Assembly (NCBI RefSeq): GCF_907163265.1
Contig: NZ_CAJQUM010000001.1
Span: forward strand, 1,240,001 to 1,304,000
Reading direction: 5' to 3'
Origin: Georgfuchsia toluolica
GTDB taxonomy: Bacteria > Pseudomonadota > Gammaproteobacteria > Burkholderiales > Rhodocyclaceae
Length of the DNA: 64,000 bases
Part shown: in pieces, positions 61,057 to 64,000 of the stretch
Layout of the letters: every line of letters starts with the position of its first letter
Position numbering within the stretch: position 1 is the stretch's first letter
Made by a program: the position numbers and the translations under genes
The notes under the pieces: generated by a model
The model's input: the letters and a program-made list of their open reading frames with translations, nothing else
Told to the model about the DNA's origin: nothing
The model's database searches: none

Positions 61057-61680
61057 ATGAATTTTCATCAAATCAGCACCAAAGCTTCAGCCTTGGCGGC
61101 AATCTCAATGGCATTACTGTTCGCGGCTCCAGCATCAGCACATTGCGATGGCGTGGATGGACCTGTAGTCAAGGCAGCGCAACAAGCGCTCGACACGGGA
61201 AATGTGAATCGCGTGCTGATCTGGGTGCAACATACGGACGAAGCGCAGATCAAGGACGCATTTCGCAAGACGCTCGAGGTCAGAAAGTTGAATCCCTCGG
61301 CCAGGGAACTGGCTGACAATTACTTCTTCGAGACCCTGGTGCGCGTGCATCGAGCTGGAGAAGGGGCGCCTTACACCGGAATCAAACCTGCCGGCCGCGA
61401 TCTTGGTCCCGCCATTCCCGCAGGCGATAAGGCACTTGAGACGGGTTCTGTGGAACCGGTAGTCAAGCTGCTCACGGAGAGAGTTCAAAAAGGCCTGCGC
61501 GAACAATTCAATGCTGTGATTTCCAAAAAGAATTTCAACAGGGACGACGTTGCGGCCGGGCGGGAATTTATTGAAGCCTACGTCGAGTACATCCACTATG
61601 TTGAACGGCTCTACGAAGTAACTAAAGAACCCGCTAAAGGCCATTATTCCGAGGCCGGGGCGCATGCACATGCGGATTAA
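61057..61680 (+). CDS. DUF6448-family exported protein
   Basis: 207 residues. Signal peptide up to about residue 28 (ALAAISMALLFAAPASAHCDG), then DGPVVKAAQQALDTGNVNRVLIWV, LADNYFFETLVRVHRAGEGAPYTGI, GLREQFNA and a His-rich tail ending GAHAHAD. This matches the HCDG-starting DUF6448 family of unknown function, frequently near denitrification or hemerythrin genes. His and Cys content suggests metal binding. Confidence 0.82.
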   Translation: MNFHQISTKASALAAISMALLFAAPASAHCDGVDGPVVKAAQQALDTGNVNRVLIWVQHTDEAQIKDAFRKTLEVRKLNPSARELADNYFFETLVRVHRAGEGAPYTGIKPAGRDLGPAIPAGDKALETGSVEPVVKLLTERVQKGLREQFNAVISKKNFNRDDVAAGREFIEAYVEYIHYVERLYEVTKEPAKGHYSEAGAHAHAD

Positions 61681-61764
61681 GACCAATCGACCATTTCGGT
61701 CTATAACCAACGTGGGACGGTTCAATCTGAACTACCCCATTCTTTACTACAGGAGGGAGCTTTC

Positions 61765-62097
61765 ATGGCCATCCCCCACGCGGCATCCGGTGAATTGATA
61801 GATGTTCGTCCACTTGGCGCGAATCTGCGTCAGACGTCTTCAAGTACGCTGGTCAGGGCAGATCACCTCGAGGTCTTTCGGCTGGTGTTGCCGGCCGGCA
61901 AGGCGGCTCCTGATCACAAAGCGTCCGGTGCGATCACAATTCAGTGCCTGGAAGGAGCGCTGGAGTTCGAGGCCCACGGGCGAACACAGATACTTCGTAC
62001 AGGAAGCATGGTCTACCTATCCGACGCAGAGCCGCATGCAGTCAAAGCGCTGGAAGATTCCTCGCTTCTGGTTACCATTCTGCTGAGGCGTGCGTGA
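61765..62097 (+). CDS. Cupin-domain protein
   Basis: 110 residues. APDHKASGAITIQCLEGALEFEAHGRTQIL and LSDAEPHAVKALEDSSLLVTILL form the two cupin motifs; metal ligands are probably the His residues in DHK and EPHAV, with one motif-1 His replaced. Strong ggaggga site. Perhaps a sensor or metalloprotein of the stress locus. Confidence 0.82.
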   Translation: MAIPHAASGELIDVRPLGANLRQTSSSTLVRADHLEVFRLVLPAGKAAPDHKASGAITIQCLEGALEFEAHGRTQILRTGSMVYLSDAEPHAVKALEDSSLLVTILLRRA

Positions 62098-62291
62098 TTG
62101 CAATCAAGCCCAGCGCGCCCCAAACTGCGCGATTGAGGCAATCCCAACCTATCGAGGCCAATCTTATTTTTCGTACTGTTTTGGCCTCCACTTCACCGGT
62201 TTTGGCATGCCAAGACACCTCAGTGAAACATCCGAATCTCACAGGCACTCGTCTATTCGCGAGCCTAAAGTTAAATCCATAGGAGATGGCC

Positions 62292-62855
62292 ATGGCAAAT
62301 GAAATTGCGAAATTAAAGGAAGAACATGGGAACTTCAGAAAACTGCTTAATTTGCTCGAGACGCAGTTGAGTCTATTTCACCACGAAGAGCAGCCTGATT
62401 ACCAGCTCATGACTGACATACTGCATTACATGATCCGCTATCCCGATCATTTTCATCATCCAAGGGAGGATGTCATTTTTTCATGTCTTTTGGAGCGCGA
62501 TTCCCACGCAGCGCGAAGCGTCGAAGAACTTGCCAGGCAACATCGCGTGATCGCGGAGTCCGGAACTCGTCTTCACGAAAACCTGGAGAGCGTCATCGCG
62601 GGCGCGCTTATGCCGCGACAGATGATAGAAGCGCCCGGCCTCCTGTATATCACTTACTACCGCACCCATATGGACAGGGAGGAAAATAACCTTTTTGTAT
62701 TGGCTGAACAGCTGCTGCGCGACGAGGACTGGAAGACGATCAACGCCAAAACCCAATCCGAGCCGGATCCTCTATTCGGCAGGGACGTCGAGGAACGCTA
62801 TTGTGCGGTGTGCCACCATATCGCCCAGGCAGTCGATAGCGGTCGCATGAGCTGA
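62292..62855 (+). CDS. Hemerythrin-domain protein
   Basis: 187 residues from the second ATG at 62292, which is correctly spaced from the aggag site (the first ATG at 62286 directly abuts it). Diiron ligands are expected in EEHGNFRKLL, DHFHHPREDVIFSC, LARQHRVIAE and YYRTHMDREENNLF. A CAVCH pair near the end is not a c-type heme signal because there is no signal peptide. Such proteins bind O2 or NO and protect or repair iron centres. Confidence 0.9.
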   Translation: MANEIAKLKEEHGNFRKLLNLLETQLSLFHHEEQPDYQLMTDILHYMIRYPDHFHHPREDVIFSCLLERDSHAARSVEELARQHRVIAESGTRLHENLESVIAGALMPRQMIEAPGLLYITYYRTHMDREENNLFVLAEQLLRDEDWKTINAKTQSEPDPLFGRDVEERYCAVCHHIAQAVDSGRMS

Positions 62856-62945
62856 CGGCAGCGGACTCCCGATCAACGTCGGCTCCCAATGAAACATTTT
62901 GGCTGTAAGGGGCTCTGAGTTTTTCAGTCCGAATCGAGGCATATC

Positions 62946-63170
62946 ATGGCTAACAAACCTCGCAGCACTTTTAATTTTCCGACGAAATTGCCCGAAACGA
63001 TCTCGTCAGAGCCACCGCGGCATGCGGAGGGACACGATGAGTGGCTACTCGATGAAGCACTCTCTGAAACATTTCCCGCCAGCGATTCCATTGCCGTATC
63101 ACCACCTCACCAGCTTCGTACCAGCCTCTCACGCAGATCACGGAAAGCTGATGGGTCCAGGGTCCAGTGA
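62946..63170 (+). CDS. Small protein with ETFPASD motif
   Basis: 74 residues. The centre HDEWLLDEALSETFPASDSI is a short conserved motif (LDEALxETFPASDPxAxSP) seen in many small proteobacterial proteins of unknown role. The tail after about residue 55 is basic and overlaps the next gene. Confidence 0.65.
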   Translation: MANKPRSTFNFPTKLPETISSEPPRHAEGHDEWLLDEALSETFPASDSIAVSPPHQLRTSLSRRSRKADGSRVQ

Positions 63171-63363
63171 GATTCCGGATTGCCAGTTCGGCAGCGATAA
63201 TAGTCTCAAGCCTGCGGCTCTGGATATCCCGATTGAGTGTGACCACTGTCACACAAGAATTTACGCGGCCGTGGCGACCAGCTTCGAAGGCGCCGACTAC
63301 CTCTATCACTTCTGTGGCCCGCAATGCATCGAGGCACGGTATATGAAGGCAAACCTGCTTTGA
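63151..63363 (+). CDS. Small CxxC protein (DUF3330-like)
   Basis: 70 residues from the ATG at 63151 (ggaaag upstream): IPIECDHCHTRIYAAVATSFEGADYLYHFCGPQC and IEARY. The CxxC ... CGPxC arrangement looks like a zinc or heavy-metal-binding TRASH/DUF3330-like finger. A longer in-frame start at 63037 has a good ggaggg site but would overlap the preceding gene by 134 nt. Confidence 0.6.
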   Translation: MGPGSSEIPDCQFGSDNSLKPAALDIPIECDHCHTRIYAAVATSFEGADYLYHFCGPQCIEARYMKANLL

Positions 63364-63494
63364 CCTCGGGAAACAAAAAATGAAAGATCGACGGCCGGTG
63401 TTTTTCAATTTGACGAAAATTCAGTTGCCAGTCGGCGCGTTTACATCGAATACTTACCTACACCTAAATAATGGTTTCGACTCGTTATGGAAAT

Positions 63495-64000
63495 ATGGCG
63501 GAAACCAGTCACTTGCTACACTCTGAAGGGCATCCTGACAGCGCACGTCTGCGTCGACGAATTGCTGGTTACTCGATCTTCTTCCCGCTGGCGACGGCCT
63601 ACGCGATTTTCGTTTTGCCCGCCTCGGTGTTCGCGATCCTCGGGCTCACGGATGCATTTCCAGCGCTGGCATCCTCAACCGGACACGCGCACGAGATGCT
63701 GTTCGGTTTTGCGCTGGCCGTGGTAGCGGGCAACCAGCTCGGCCCTATGGCGATACCGCGTCTGGTGCTGCTGGCGGGACTGTGGGTAATCGCGCGCGCA
63801 GCGTTTCTCTGTGCCCCCCAAAGCATGACTGCGGCTGCGGCGAATATCGCGTTCGTTGCGCTGCTGGCCATGCAACTCGTACCGCGACTGTCCAGCGCCG
63901 CAAAAAAGTGGCGCAATCAAGCGCTGCCCCTGGTGCTGGTGACTATTTGCATCAGCGGCATCGCGTTTCAGCTTGCTCGGCATGCGGGCTTCGCTGGCAC
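63495..64000 (+). CDS. nnrS: NnrS-family membrane protein, N-terminal part
   Basis: 168 residues to the right edge of the window, starting ATG 63495 (MAETSHLLHSEGHPD). Hydrophobic segments from residue 24 onward (IAGYSIFFPLATAYAIFVLP, LLAGLWVIARAAFLC, NIAFVALLAMQLVP) and the family motif STGHAHEMLFGFALAVVAGN identify NnrS, a heme- and copper-containing membrane protein linked to nitric oxide metabolism and controlled by NsrR or NnrR-type regulators. This supports the nitrosative-stress interpretation of the region. Confidence 0.87.
   Translation, partial: MAETSHLLHSEGHPDSARLRRRIAGYSIFFPLATAYAIFVLPASVFAILGLTDAFPALASSTGHAHEMLFGFALAVVAGNQLGPMAIPRLVLLAGLWVIARAAFLCAPQSMTAAAANIAFVALLAMQLVPRLSSAAKKWRNQALPLVLVTICISGIAFQLARHAGFAG

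Noticed and set aside
62785-62830. CAVCH near the end of the hemerythrin protein as a heme site
   Set aside because: The protein lacks a signal peptide, so c-type heme attachment in the periplasm is not expected.

Overview
The window looks like chromosomal DNA of a GC-rich betaproteobacterium, most likely Rhodocyclales or Nitrosomonadales. This is inferred from gene order and protein similarity recalled from memory; no database search was possible. Supporting features are the yceD-rpmF-plsX-fabH-fabD-fabG-acpP-fabF block, dapC-dapD-pilU-dapE-prmB, smpB facing ratA-rnfH, and a fused cysNC. The organism appears to respire anaerobically or denitrify and to degrade aromatics.

Layout. 1-3.3 kb: end of a protocatechuate 4,5-cleavage (gallate/lignin) operon on the minus strand (ligJ, partial ligK) with a ModA-like binding protein and a LysR regulator. 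3.9-8.1 kb: tRNA-Ser, lysC, a small HTH regulator with palindromic operators, a radical SAM protein divergent from queD, tRNA-Cys and a hemolysin III family protein. 8.2-13.5 kb: accessory segment of broken genes (GNAT, IS5-type transposase, CNNM/CorC) and small genes (DUF465, DUF2934, rnk, a LysR). It lies between the 3' end of guaA and a second guaA-end-like sequence, so it may be the remnant of an island integrated at guaA. 13.5-16.6 kb: guaA-guaB.

16.9-22.8 kb: a five-gene electron-transfer operon (cytochrome c, six-heme cytochrome, Tat-exported four-cluster Fe-S protein, NrfD-type quinol protein, 39-residue membrane peptide). It is divergent from a NarX/NarL-like two-component system and has no catalytic oxidoreductase subunit in the window. 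22.9-24.1 kb: rnfH, ratA, smpB. 24.3-32.9 kb: MFS transporter, acnA, fumC, DMT transporter, dapC. 33-37 kb: dapD, a pilU-like ATPase, dapE, prmB. 37-45 kb: fatty-acid/phospholipid cluster with rpmF and maf. 45-51.5 kb: rsmI-like, sppA-like, HAD phosphatase, rluC, rne.

51.6-57.4 kb: sulfur assimilation (TauE/SafE transporter, cysNC, cysD, cysQ). cysD is preceded in the same open frame by an IS630-type transposase-derived sequence. 57.6-64 kb: a nitrosative-stress/denitrification-type locus (NsrR/Rrf2 regulator, DUF59, DUF2249, ferredoxin-NADP reductase-like protein, DUF6448, cupin, hemerythrin, partial nnrS).

The most notable non-gene signals are a ~195 bp structured repeat lying directly after the stop codons of acpP and maf, the guaA attachment-like duplication, and tandem 12-nt-period repeats beside tRNA-Ser and beside the second guaA-like end. 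No CRISPR array, rRNA or complete mobile element was seen.
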